This document shows, piece by piece, positions 53,086 to 61,778 of a stretch of DNA of 64,000 bases; the stretch's first letter is position 1; each line of letters opens with the position of its first letter. The notes beneath the pieces are model-generated. The model did not search any database. It was not told where the DNA came from and saw nothing but the letters and a program-made list of their open reading frames with translations. The stretch is from Endobugula sp047636495 (GTDB lineage: Bacteria > Pseudomonadota > Gammaproteobacteria > Pseudomonadales > Cellvibrionaceae), in NCBI GenBank assembly GCA_047636495.1, contig JBLILH010000003.1, forward strand, positions 124,001-188,000, given 5' to 3'. A program made the translations under genes and the position numbers.

Positions 53086-53951
53086 AACGTCTTTCTCTCT
53101 CCACACTTCAACCGTATTGGGAGCTGATGCGCTGCCATCGACCCATTGGGATCTTATTACTGCTATGGCCAACCTATTGGGCGTTATGGCTTGCGGCAGA
53201 AGGAATACCCGACTGGGATATTTTATTCATCTTCACGGTAGGCGTTATTGCCATGAGAACGGCTGGCTGCATTATCAACGATATTGCTGACAGGCATATT
53301 GACGGGCACGTAAAGCGGACGCAAAGGCGACCACTAGTCAGTGGTGCGGTCACAGTAAAATCTGCTTATTACTTGCTGACGGGGGTCACTACAGTGGCAC
53401 TTGCTGCGGTATTGTTTACTAATATTCTTACTATTTATATGGCTGTTATTGCGGTGGTACTAGCCTTCAGTTATCCGTTTATGAAGCGCTATACACATTT
53501 GCCGCAAGTCGTATTGGGTATGGCTTTTTCCATGAGCATTCCTATGGCGTTTGCCGCGCTAACGGGTGAGCTCAATTCAGGCTTATGGCTTCTTTATACT
53601 ACCAGTGTACTATGGACTGTGGCGTATGATACTTTTTACGCTATGGCTGACCGAGAATATGACAAACAAATTGGTGTCAAATCAACCGCTATTTTATTTG
53701 AAGAAAATGATCGTGTTATTACTGCTAGCATTCAATTGTTAGCCATCGCTGGATGGCTCATGGTAGGGCAACGTTTTGCATTAGGTCATTTTTATTATGC
53801 CGGTGTCACCATAGCGCTTGGCTTAATGGTTTACCAGCAATGGCTCATAAGACATCGTCAGCCTGCGGCTTGCCTCGCTGCATTTATACATAATCAATGG
53901 GTAGGTATGGCAGTGTTTATAGGCATATTGCTACATTTTGCGACGAACTAA
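53082..53951 (+). CDS. ubiA: 4-hydroxybenzoate polyprenyltransferase
   Basis: Membrane prenyltransferase that adds the octaprenyl tail to 4-hydroxybenzoate in ubiquinone synthesis. 289 residues, eight or nine hydrophobic helices. First Asp-rich motif NDIADRHIDGHVKRTQRRPL, second motif YDTFYAMADREYD, both intact, and MRCHRPIGILLLLWPT at the N-terminus. No ubiC next to it. Start coupled to the 26-codon frame. Followed by phoB, a conserved ubiA-phoBR order in pseudomonads. Confidence 0.96.
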   Translation: MKRLSLSTLQPYWELMRCHRPIGILLLLWPTYWALWLAAEGIPDWDILFIFTVGVIAMRTAGCIINDIADRHIDGHVKRTQRRPLVSGAVTVKSAYYLLTGVTTVALAAVLFTNILTIYMAVIAVVLAFSYPFMKRYTHLPQVVLGMAFSMSIPMAFAALTGELNSGLWLLYTTSVLWTVAYDTFYAMADREYDKQIGVKSTAILFEENDRVITASIQLLAIAGWLMVGQRFALGHFYYAGVTIALGLMVYQQWLIRHRQPAACLAAFIHNQWVGMAVFIGILLHFATN

Positions 53952-54051
53952 TGATTGCCCGTCAATAGGATCCTGCGGCAGATAAATATAACCCGCTATT
54001 TTCTCACACAATAGGTGTGGTTGTTTGCAATATGCCAACGCCTGTATCTAA

Positions 54052-54075
54052 GGGCCTATCGGACTTAGACAAAAA
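54052..54075. mobile_element. Sequence resembling one end of the 182-bp MITE-like element
   Basis: GGGCCTATCGGACTTAG directly after a CTAA tetranucleotide matches 14 of 17 positions of the inward-read right end of the element at 33761-33942 (GAACCTGTCGGACTTAG). CTAA also fits a YTAR target. No second end is visible before phoB, so it is a solo end or a chance match. Confidence 0.4.
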
Positions 54076-54154
54076 CTGACCAATTTCATTTGCCCTCGTA
54101 ACGAGTCATTAATGGATAGAGACCAATTATGCGTGTGTGAATGTAAAAACGTAA

Positions 54155-54172
54155 TTGTAACAAAACTGTAAC
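54155..54172 (+). promoter_or_regulatory. Pho box upstream of phoB
   Basis: TTGTAAC-AAAA-CTGTAAC: two PhoB heptamers with the standard four-base spacer (11-base period). A likely -10, TATTTA, begins at 54181, and the phoB ATG is at 54228. Indicates autoregulation of phoBR by phosphate starvation. Confidence 0.82.
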
Positions 54173-54227
54173 GCTGGCTGTATTTAATGACTTATTGATG
54201 TAGAGACTAATCTGAGCTAGAAAAAGT

Positions 54228-54929
54228 ATGAGCGAAAATAAAACCATTTTGATCGTCGACGATGAGGCAGCTATTCGCGATATGTTACGTGTAGCATTAG
54301 AGATGGCAGATTACCACTGCTTAGAGGCTGCCGATACGCAAACAGCGCACACACTAATTATTGACCAAAAACCGAGCCTTATTTTGCTCGACTGGATGCT
54401 GCCAGGTACCAGCGGGATTGATTTAGCGCGTCGTTTAAAGAAAGATGAGTTTACCGCAAATATACCCATCATCATGCTAACCGCAAAAGGCGAAGAAGAT
54501 AATAAGATTCAAGGCTTAGAAGTCGGGGCCGATGACTACATTACTAAACCCTTCTCCCCTAGAGAGCTAGTTGCGCGATTAAAAGCGGTATTACGCCGCA
54601 CTGAAGGTATTGCCGCCGCCGACCCGATAGAGGTTGAAGGTTTAAAAATGGACCCGTTGAGCCATGTCGTCACCATCGATAACGCACCATTGCAGATGGG
54701 ACCAACAGAATACCGCTTACTCGAATTTTTTTTAACACATCAAGATCGAGTATATAGCCGTGGGCAGTTGCTTGATCATGTATGGGGAGGCAATGTGTAT
54801 GTCGAAGAACGCACTGTTGACGTGCATATTCGTCGGTTACGTAAGGCTCTTATTCATCACGATAGGCTTATTCAAACAGTGCGCGGCGCCGGATATCGCT
54901 TCTCTGCCAAACTAGCCGTGAACAGTTAA
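54228..54929 (+). CDS. phoB: Phosphate regulon response regulator PhoB
   Basis: 233-residue OmpR-type regulator. Receiver domain with acidic pair VDDEAA, phosphoacceptor Asp55 (LLDWMLPG) and Lys in DDYITKPF. The C-terminal winged helix has MGPTEYRLLEFFLTHQ, RGQLLDHVWG and VEERTVDVHIRRLRKAL, the DNA recognition region of PhoB. Sits downstream of ubiA and upstream of phoR, with a Pho box in front. Confidence 0.97.
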   Translation: MSENKTILIVDDEAAIRDMLRVALEMADYHCLEAADTQTAHTLIIDQKPSLILLDWMLPGTSGIDLARRLKKDEFTANIPIIMLTAKGEEDNKIQGLEVGADDYITKPFSPRELVARLKAVLRRTEGIAAADPIEVEGLKMDPLSHVVTIDNAPLQMGPTEYRLLEFFLTHQDRVYSRGQLLDHVWGGNVYVEERTVDVHIRRLRKALIHHDRLIQTVRGAGYRFSAKLAVNS

Positions 54930-55000
54930 TTTTAATCTTTGTCTTGTCCTTACCTTACATTCATATCACTGCCGAAGACAGCCACAATATTTGCTATTCA

Positions 55001-55021
55001 ATAGCCGATAGTCTCGGCTAT
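55001..55021. other. Hairpin between phoB and phoR
   Basis: Perfect 8-bp stem ATAGCCGA-TAGTC-TCGGCTAT in the 180-base gap between phoB and phoR. There is no T-tract, so it may attenuate or protect the transcript rather than terminate it. Confidence 0.45.
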
Positions 55022-55126
55022 ACTGATCGGACTAAATCGGTGCCAGCAAAAAATGCTGTGATGGGGTGACTCATTAGCCTGCCGCCCTAATAAAACATCC
55101 AATCCCTAATATTGAGAGCGTTCGTT

Positions 55127-56428
55127 TTGCACGATAACTTTTCTGCCGAAATACAACGACTGTTTTTTCTTACTCTGTTTGGCCTTGTCGTTGGCTTAGT
55201 GAGCGGTGAACTTTTATTATCATTGTTCTTTACTACTTTTCTCTATTTGTTTTGGCATTTATATCAGGTCAAAAAGTTAGATAAATGGCTGCGTAATAAC
55301 AAGCTTCCAAATATACCTGACGCAGACGGGATATGGGCTGATATTTTTGACTGCCTACGTCGAGATAAAAAACGCCAGTTAAAAGAAAAGCGACGCCTGA
55401 AGTCTGTTATTAATCGTGTTGAAACCATGACTGGGGCACTCAATGACGCGGTGGTTTTACTCAATCCCGATTTCACCATCGGCTGGCTAAACAAACCCTC
55501 TCGCAACTTACTCAACTTACGTCGAGCTGACGTAGGTCATCCTATCACCAACTTTATTCGCCATCCTGTTTTTGTCAACTACCTACATCATGGTGACCAC
55601 GATGTACCTCTGGTTCTGCCCGCCTCCAATAACATTGAGCAACGCTTAGAATTCCGCCTAAACCATTTTGGGGAGGGTGAAGGTTTACTCATTGTGCGTG
55701 ATGCATCACGACTGTATAAATTGGAGCAAATGCGTAAGGACTTTGTTGCCAATGTGTCCCATGAATTACGGACGCCGCTCACGGTCATTTTGGGATATTT
55801 AGAGACCCTAAGCGATTCCCAGCAGGTCGACGACCCTTGGAGAAGGCCGGTACAACAAATGCAACAACAGGCCTCACGGATGAAGACCCTCATCAATGAT
55901 TTAACCATGCTTTCCAAGCTTGAGACTGATGAAATAAGCAAGCAACAAACTGATGTTCACATTAAGCCACTACTCAATATGATCGTTGACGAAGCCAAGA
56001 CCATTTACCATCAACGGTCCGTTGATATTACATTAGATTGCCCACCCAAATGGAGTATCAGCGGCTGCGAAAAAGAACTCCACAGTGCTTTTTCTAATCT
56101 TGTTATGAATGCAGTGAAGTATTCTCCGCCTGGAAAACCAATCAATATTAGTGTGAGAAAAAACTTTGTTAGCGGTATTGACGTAAAAGTTGAAGATAAC
56201 GGTTATGGCATTGAGCGACAACATATTGATAGACTCACTGAGCGGTTTTATCGTGTTGACGCTAGTCGTTCGATAGAAACTGGGGGTACCGGACTTGGGC
56301 TAGCGATTGCTAAGCATATTCTCGCCCGCCACGATGCCCGCTTACACATTGCTAGCCGCATCAATCAGGGCAGTACTTTTAGTGCTGTTTTTCCAAAAGA
56401 CCGAGTGACTATTGTCGACAAAATATGA
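55127..56428 (+). CDS. phoR: Phosphate regulon sensor histidine kinase PhoR
   Basis: About 433 residues: two adjacent N-terminal membrane helices (about 8-48) with almost no periplasmic loop, a linker, a PAS domain (about 90-190), then FVANVSHELRTPLTVILGY with the phosphoacceptor histidine, and an ATPase domain with DNGYGI and GGTGLGLAIAKHIL. There is no ATG at the front; the TTG at 55127 has GAGAG eight bases ahead, while a TTG at 55112 is the alternative. Overlaps the next gene by four bases. Confidence 0.95.
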   Translation: MHDNFSAEIQRLFFLTLFGLVVGLVSGELLLSLFFTTFLYLFWHLYQVKKLDKWLRNNKLPNIPDADGIWADIFDCLRRDKKRQLKEKRRLKSVINRVETMTGALNDAVVLLNPDFTIGWLNKPSRNLLNLRRADVGHPITNFIRHPVFVNYLHHGDHDVPLVLPASNNIEQRLEFRLNHFGEGEGLLIVRDASRLYKLEQMRKDFVANVSHELRTPLTVILGYLETLSDSQQVDDPWRRPVQQMQQQASRMKTLINDLTMLSKLETDEISKQQTDVHIKPLLNMIVDEAKTIYHQRSVDITLDCPPKWSISGCEKELHSAFSNLVMNAVKYSPPGKPINISVRKNFVSGIDVKVEDNGYGIERQHIDRLTERFYRVDASRSIETGGTGLGLAIAKHILARHDARLHIASRINQGSTFSAVFPKDRVTIVDKI

Positions 56429-57672
56429 GCCACGACACCGCAAAATCTACCCATTCGATTAACGTCGGACGAAGTACATCGTTTATGGCTACCTTTCATT
56501 CTTCAATTAACGCTATTGCTGAGGAGGACTGGAACACCCTTTGTGGTGTCGACTATCCATTTTTACGCCATGAGTTCTTTTCCGCGCTAGAAAACAGCGG
56601 CAGTACGTCGGAAAAAACAGGCTGGCAACCCTACCATCTTAGTTTATCGCAACCGTCCAATGGGCAAATAATTGCGGTGATGCCGCTATTCCTCAAAACA
56701 CATTCCTATGGCGAATATGTCTTTGATTGGGCATGGGCGGATGCTTATCAACGGCATGGTTATAACTATTACCCAAAATTGATCAGCGCTATTCCCTTTA
56801 CGCCTGCGACGGGTATGCGCTGGGGAATTGATCAACAATTTGACGAAGACACTATCATTAGTGCTTTTCAACAAGCCATCACCACAGAGGCAAAAAACAA
56901 GCAGCTATCTTCTTGTCATATATTGTTTCTCACTGATGAAAAAAATCAACAATGGTGTCGCTCTGAATGGCAACAACGAACGGGTTACCAATACCATTGG
57001 TTTAACCAAGGCTATACTTGTTTTGACGATTTTCTAGCCAGAATGACATCGCGTAAACGTAAAAATATTATTAAAGAACGCCGTAAAATCACTGACCAAA
57101 ATATCACTCTTGTCACCAAAACAGGCGATCAACTCTCACTTGAAGAGTGGCAACAATTTTATCTCTTCTACCAATCTACTTATTATAAGCGCAGTGGTCA
57201 TCAAGGGTACCTATCAGCCGCGTTCTTCCCTGCATTAGCAAGTGGCCTAGCTGAAAACCTAGTGATGATCCAAGCATATGCTGCCAACGATGATAATAAT
57301 AATAATAATAGCCATCGCAGTCAAGACCTTGTTGCTGCCGCACTGTGTTTCAAAGACAGCGAGACCTTATATGGCAGGTACTGGGGATGCCTAGATGACT
57401 TCGACAGCCTGCATTTTGAGGCCTGTTATTATCAAGGGATTGAATATGCGATCGAAAATAAATTAATGCGTTTTGATCCCGGAGCCCAAGGCGAACATAA
57501 AATTCAGCGAGGCTTTACCCCTATTACAACTTACTCCTCTCATTGGCTAGCGAATGATGAGTTTTCTCATGCCATTAGTCGGTTTCTAACTCAGGAAAAG
57601 CGAGAGGTCCAACAGTATTTAACCGCAGCAGCGGAACATCTGCCCTTTAAGAAAAAAACAGACATTCCGTAA
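56425..57672 (+). CDS. GNAT/FemAB-like protein (peptidoglycan-type acyltransferase, PF04339-like)
   Basis: 415 residues of the FemAB-like GNAT group often annotated as peptidogalycan biosynthesis protein. Visible are CGVDYPFLRHEFFSALENSG, the DWAWADAYQRHGYNYYPKL region, the Arg/Lys-rich MTSRKRKNIIKERRKI and YGRYWGCLDDFDSLHFEACY, and RFDPGAQGEHKIQRGF, all typical. There is a polyasparagine run from an AAT repeat near residue 291. Its ATG overlaps the phoR stop (ATGA), so it is expressed with phoBR and probably induced by phosphate starvation. Substrate unknown. Confidence 0.85.
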   Translation: MSHDTAKSTHSINVGRSTSFMATFHSSINAIAEEDWNTLCGVDYPFLRHEFFSALENSGSTSEKTGWQPYHLSLSQPSNGQIIAVMPLFLKTHSYGEYVFDWAWADAYQRHGYNYYPKLISAIPFTPATGMRWGIDQQFDEDTIISAFQQAITTEAKNKQLSSCHILFLTDEKNQQWCRSEWQQRTGYQYHWFNQGYTCFDDFLARMTSRKRKNIIKERRKITDQNITLVTKTGDQLSLEEWQQFYLFYQSTYYKRSGHQGYLSAAFFPALASGLAENLVMIQAYAANDDNNNNNSHRSQDLVAAALCFKDSETLYGRYWGCLDDFDSLHFEACYYQGIEYAIENKLMRFDPGAQGEHKIQRGFTPITTYSSHWLANDEFSHAISRFLTQEKREVQQYLTAAAEHLPFKKKTDIP

Positions 57673-57679
57673 ATAACCC

Positions 57680-58276
57680 TTACGGCTGATGCTGCCAAAC
57701 TATTAATCGATTGTTAGCAGGCATAGCGTGATCCGCCACAAATTGCAGACCATTGTCTGCGGCTAACCTATTAATCCTTTCGATATCTCTAATGCCTCTA
57801 CCCGTATTCGATGCACGTAAAAGCTGATCAAAACGCTGATTACTTTCACTCGTATACTCTCCATCGTAATTGAAGGGGCCGTAGGCAATCAGTAGCCCTG
57901 AGGGGCTCAATACATGAGGGGCTTTGTTGAAAAAATGCGTTACATAATCCCACGACATAATATGTAACGAGTTTGCCGTAAATATTGCATCCATAGCATG
58001 CGGCAGCCATTGCTTATCCGCGACGTTGAGAGAGATCGGGGCAAGACAATTTTTTACGCCAGCTTCAGTAATCCACGCATTGATGCCTTGATGATTTTCG
58101 TCAAGATCACTGGTCTGCCATATTATATCCGGCAAGTGTCCAGAAAAATATACCGCATGCTGGCCAGTACCACTCCCTACCTCTAACACTGACTTTGCAT
58201 TGCTCAGTAAAGGCCCTAGCTGCTCTAAAATAAAGTCGCGGTTGTTGACACACGCTTGGGAAAAAGGTTTAAGCAT
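57680..58276 (-). CDS. DUF938 SAM-dependent methyltransferase
   Basis: 198-residue class I methyltransferase of the DUF938 family. Begins with LKPFSQACVNNRDFILEQL, then the SAM-binding VLEVGSGTGQHAVYFSG, followed by WQTSDLDENHQGINAW and MDAIFTANSLHIMSWD; the C-terminus has RGIRDIERINRLAADNGLQF. Substrate unknown. Converges on the GNAT gene with 7 bases between. Confidence 0.92.
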   Translation of the reverse strand: MLKPFSQACVNNRDFILEQLGPLLSNAKSVLEVGSGTGQHAVYFSGHLPDIIWQTSDLDENHQGINAWITEAGVKNCLAPISLNVADKQWLPHAMDAIFTANSLHIMSWDYVTHFFNKAPHVLSPSGLLIAYGPFNYDGEYTSESNQRFDQLLRASNTGRGIRDIERINRLAADNGLQFVADHAMPANNRLIVWQHQP

Positions 58277-58433
58277 CGCTTGTCACTGCCGCTATTGGTG
58301 AATGTAAGCTTGAATATCATATTGAATAATGACCCACCCGACATAAATAGTATCTTAATTGAATCTTTTTTAGTACAGGTTGTTGTTTTAACGCATTGGG
58401 CTTCGGGTATTACTGGGCCAATTCACAGATAAC

Positions 58434-58467
58434 AAAAAACGGCTTAGTGATCACTAAGCCGTTTTTT
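58434..58467 (-). terminator. Terminator of pstS
   Basis: Perfect 17-bp palindrome, AAAAAACGGCTTAGTGA with TCACTAAGCCGTTTTTT, with A and T runs at the ends. 50 bases past the pstS stop; works in both directions but only pstS converges on it closely. Confidence 0.9.
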
Positions 58468-58515
58468 TTGTTACCCCTACTGTTTTACGAAAGGGATGGG
58501 GGCATTACTGATCGA

Positions 58516-59613
58516 TTATTCGAAGTCTGCATCGGTTAACGCAATAAGTTCTTTTGCATTTCTAGCATATTTAGCACGAAGCGTATTTGATAAAGGAATC
58601 ATCCCACGCTCAGTTAAGTAGCCTTCTGGTCCCCAAGTATTTTCATTAGTAAACTCGTTAATATATTCTTCTATACCAGGTACAACACCTACGTGATTTT
58701 TCTTAACGTAGAAGTAAAGTGGGCGAGCGATCGGGTAACTTTTATCTGCAATCGTATCAAACGTTGGAGAATTGCCTTCGATCACCGACCCTTGCACTTT
58801 AGACGAATTTTCTTCTAGAAAACTAAAACCAAAGATGCCGAACGCTTCTGGGTTTTTAGTTAGTTTTTGCACGATTAAGTTATCGTTTTCGCCCGACTCG
58901 ATATAAGCGCCATCTTCGCGAATGTTATGACAAATACCTTTATATTTGTTTTTAAGAGATGTTGATAATGCTTTATCACCGGCTTTTTTGGCTGACTTTG
59001 ACTGTGACTTAATATCTTTGATCCAATCCACTTTCTTACAACCGCCTTCCATTGCTAGCTCGGCGAATGCATCTCGTGTACCTGATGTTGGAGGAGGACC
59101 AAATACTGCAATGTTTGTTGCAGGCAATGTAGGGTTCACATCTTTCCATGTTTTATATGGGTTAGGCATTAATGTAGCAGAGCCATCCGTGTTAGGGACA
59201 TCTTTCGCTAGAGCCAAGAATAAATCCTTACGGCTTAATTGCATGGGCTCATTCACTTTTGCATTCGCAACAACGATACCGTCGAAGCCGATTAGCACTT
59301 CAACAACCTCTGTTCCGCTAGCAGTACATTTTTTGAACTCAGACACTTTCATACGACGTGACGCATTGGTAATATCTGGGTGCGATGTACCGTTACCAGA
59401 GCAAAATAACTTAGCGCCGCCACCTGAACCCGTAGATTCAATAGTCGGCGTCTTAAACTGTGTTGTTTTACCAAAACGCTCAGCAACGACTGTGGCAAAT
59501 GGGTAGACGGTTGATGAGCCAACGATGCTTATATTGTCACGTGCCGATGCATTCATGCCTGTCATAGTTAGTGCTGAAACGGCAACTGCCGCGGCTAATT
59601 TTAATGTTTTCAC
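58516..59613 (-). CDS. pstS: Phosphate ABC transporter substrate-binding protein PstS
   Basis: Periplasmic phosphate receptor, 365 residues, of the longer PstS type seen in marine gammaproteobacteria. Signal peptide ending MNASA, then ISIVGSSTVYPFATVVAERF and ESTGSGGGAKLFCSG (the phosphate-binding Ser and Gly loop), VFGPPPTSGTRDAF. Three or four cysteines suggest a disulfide. Starts at a GTG with AGGGGG five bases ahead. A Pho box lies about 120 bases upstream. pstC and pstA are not adjacent. Confidence 0.95.
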   Translation of the reverse strand: MKTLKLAAAVAVSALTMTGMNASARDNISIVGSSTVYPFATVVAERFGKTTQFKTPTIESTGSGGGAKLFCSGNGTSHPDITNASRRMKVSEFKKCTASGTEVVEVLIGFDGIVVANAKVNEPMQLSRKDLFLALAKDVPNTDGSATLMPNPYKTWKDVNPTLPATNIAVFGPPPTSGTRDAFAELAMEGGCKKVDWIKDIKSQSKSAKKAGDKALSTSLKNKYKGICHNIREDGAYIESGENDNLIVQKLTKNPEAFGIFGFSFLEENSSKVQGSVIEGNSPTFDTIADKSYPIARPLYFYVKKNHVGVVPGIEEYINEFTNENTWGPEGYLTERGMIPLSNTLRAKYARNAKELIALTDADFE

Positions 59614-59732
59614 ATTGACCCCCTAAAGGACATTATATTGATAGATAATATGGTAGACAAGATGGGTTAATAAAAAATACGTTCTTTTACAAATCAATCA
59701 ATCTCTAGTGGGAAGTATCATAAGTGCCAAAG

Positions 59733-59750
59733 ATGACAATTATATGACAA
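59733..59750 (-). promoter_or_regulatory. Pho box upstream of pstS
   Basis: Reading the minus strand: TTGTCAT-ATAA-TTGTCAT, two heptamers with one consensus difference each and the standard four-base spacer. A TATGAT -10 follows ten bases on. Nothing else in the 350-base gap (59614-59964) could be assigned. Confidence 0.9.
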
Positions 59751-59964
59751 CGCTTTCTTATGCTGTAAAACTTCGGAGTACTTACAAGTTATGCGGGTAA
59801 TGCCCAGCAATAGTTTCGGTGGTATACTGCTGATGATTTTTTGATGACTATGCCCACGTTAAACCGTGTGTCAGCTCATCAAGTCTTGATCTGTATCATT
59901 CACGTATTGAGGCATAGTGGCCTACAATTTTTTTTATCCTTAAAATTACCGACAGGAAAGCATT

Positions 59965-60222
59965 GTGAAAGCTATTTTCTCTACCATCATCTGCGTATTA
60001 CTTGCCAGTGCATGCAGTAGTAAACCGACCCAAATTGATGATGTTGCTGACACAGCGAAACTAGGTGATGACAAGGTTGTTTACAATACCGAAGAGCCTA
60101 CGTCTTATGGTGAGTACCGCCAATGGCGCAAACAGAATGACCCTGCCAGTGAAGCCTATGCAGATTACCGAGAATGGCAGATTAACTACCGTAAGTGGAA
60201 GCTAAAACAAGAACAACTTTAA
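59965..60222 (+). CDS. Small lipoprotein
   Basis: 85 residues: short signal with lipobox LASAC (Cys17), then a polar, charged domain with repeated aromatic-charged pattern (YGEYRQWRKQ, YADYREWQINYRKWK) that looks helical. Starts at a GTG with AGGAAAG upstream. Unrecognised family. Divergent from pstS; expression control unknown. Confidence 0.75.
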   Translation: MKAIFSTIICVLLASACSSKPTQIDDVADTAKLGDDKVVYNTEEPTSYGEYRQWRKQNDPASEAYADYREWQINYRKWKLKQEQL

Positions 60223-60297
60223 CACTCCCTGTTGTTACGCCCTAGTTCGCGTCAATATCACTATTAGAATAGACAGCGTATTTTTACCAAAAAATTC

Positions 60298-61071
60298 TTA
60301 TTGTTCTTCTCGAGTAAACACCCATTCTTTATCGTTTGATTGACTAGCTTGGTAACGGTATCCAGCGGCATCAAATTTCTTTAGGCCGTCGGCCTCTATC
60401 AATTGATTTTTAATGACGTAAGCAGCCATCATTCCTCGAGCTTTTTTAGCGTAGAAGCTAATTATTTTATATACACCGTTTTTCTCATCTTTAAAAACTG
60501 GCGTGATGACACTAGCGTTAAGTGCCTTAGTATTCACCGATATAAAGTATTCTTTAGAGGCTAAGTTCACTAACACCTGACTATTGTTCTTTTTCAGCTG
60601 GCAGTTAAGTTGTTGAGTGATTTTATCGCCCCAGAACGCGTACAAGTCTTTTCCTTTACTATTGTTAAACCGAGTACCCATTTCTAGGCGATACGCTTGC
60701 ATAAGGTCTAATGGCCGTAACACCCCGTACAGGCCGGATAATATGGCCAAATATTGTTGTGCGAACGTTAGCTCTTGCGGCGTAAACGATTCCGCTCCCA
60801 AACCCACATAGACATCGCCTTTAAAGCTCAACATCGCTTGCTTGGCATTCTCTTTAGTAAATGGCTGTTGCCATTCTTGATAACGGTCATAGTTCAGTGT
60901 GCCCAGCTTATCGCTAATGTGCATCAATGCAGACACATCCTGTGGCGCTAACAATTTGAGCTCTTTTATCAGCTGCCCGGCCTCTGCCAAGAATTGCGGC
61001 TGGGTACTTTTGGTCACAGCTGTTTGGTTTTCTGTATCTAATTTTTTCGCTGGCGATATGACCATTAACAT
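60298..61071 (-). CDS. yaaA: Peroxide stress protein YaaA
   Basis: 257-residue member of the YaaA/DUF328 family, which lowers free iron and protects DNA during peroxide stress. MLMVISPAKKLDTENQ at the start, then AMLSFKGDVYVGL, LSGLYGVLRPLDLMQAYRLE, LVNLASKEYF and KKARGMMAAYVIKN fit the family along its length. Stands alone. Confidence 0.95.
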   Translation of the reverse strand: MLMVISPAKKLDTENQTAVTKSTQPQFLAEAGQLIKELKLLAPQDVSALMHISDKLGTLNYDRYQEWQQPFTKENAKQAMLSFKGDVYVGLGAESFTPQELTFAQQYLAILSGLYGVLRPLDLMQAYRLEMGTRFNNSKGKDLYAFWGDKITQQLNCQLKKNNSQVLVNLASKEYFISVNTKALNASVITPVFKDEKNGVYKIISFYAKKARGMMAAYVIKNQLIEADGLKKFDAAGYRYQASQSNDKEWVFTREEQ

Positions 61072-61127
61072 ATAATTAACCTTTTACAATCAAGTGAAGT
61101 TACCATTGTGGGGGAGTATCGCACGTG

Positions 61128-61610
61128 TTATTCGGGCTGAAGAATGTCGAGCCACCAGTTTAATGGGGTGACTCCATCTTCAGGATCGTAAACATTGCCG
61201 TAAATCCACAGGCCACCTGCACTGGTGACGTATTGATTCAATAGGCTTTCTATCGCCGTAAAACCACAACTAACATGAATACTATAAATAAGAAAACGCG
61301 CTGTTTCGGTATCCAAATCCCCCCCTAGTTTTTCAAGCTCAGGAGTTAATTGCTCACTTATTTCTGCCAGATGACTTTTAGCATACACTCGAATACATAA
61401 ATTACCGCTGCGTTGCTTAATTTCAAACTCTTTAGAGTCCTCCAATAACGTCACTTCATCACCGCCCGCCAATCCCTTAATGAAGGCTGGGGACTTAACC
61501 AGTTGAAAGCTTTCGTCGCCATTTTGTCGTACCGATAGACGCTCAACGACTGGATGACCCTGTGGATCGTTACCTGCAAATAGTTCAATGACTTGGAGTG
61601 CTGAGGTCAT
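61128..61610 (-). CDS. Hypothetical protein, possibly DUF4265
   Basis: 160-residue cytoplasmic protein. The body has short beta-strand-like segments (ERLSVRQNGDESFQLVKSPA, AGGDEVTLLED) and a C-terminal SCGFTAIESLLNQYVTSAGG with YDPEDGVTPLNWW. The overall pattern suggests DUF4265 proteins, but I cannot confirm this without a profile search. No signal or membrane helix. Follows yaaA on the minus strand after 57 bases upstream of it. Confidence 0.65.
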   Translation of the reverse strand: MTSALQVIELFAGNDPQGHPVVERLSVRQNGDESFQLVKSPAFIKGLAGGDEVTLLEDSKEFEIKQRSGNLCIRVYAKSHLAEISEQLTPELEKLGGDLDTETARFLIYSIHVSCGFTAIESLLNQYVTSAGGLWIYGNVYDPEDGVTPLNWWLDILQPE

Positions 61611-61778
61611 TACCGCTGTTACCTTTTGTGAGTGGCTTTGTTCTTATTCGTGTCCGCTGCATTTATCCGTACCGCTGACCAAATGGCGTGTTATCTTTGG
61701 ATCGATTTTTTTATTATACGATAATTAGTAAACGATCACATGAGCTACCGACTATATTCCTTTATCAAAATAATATGA

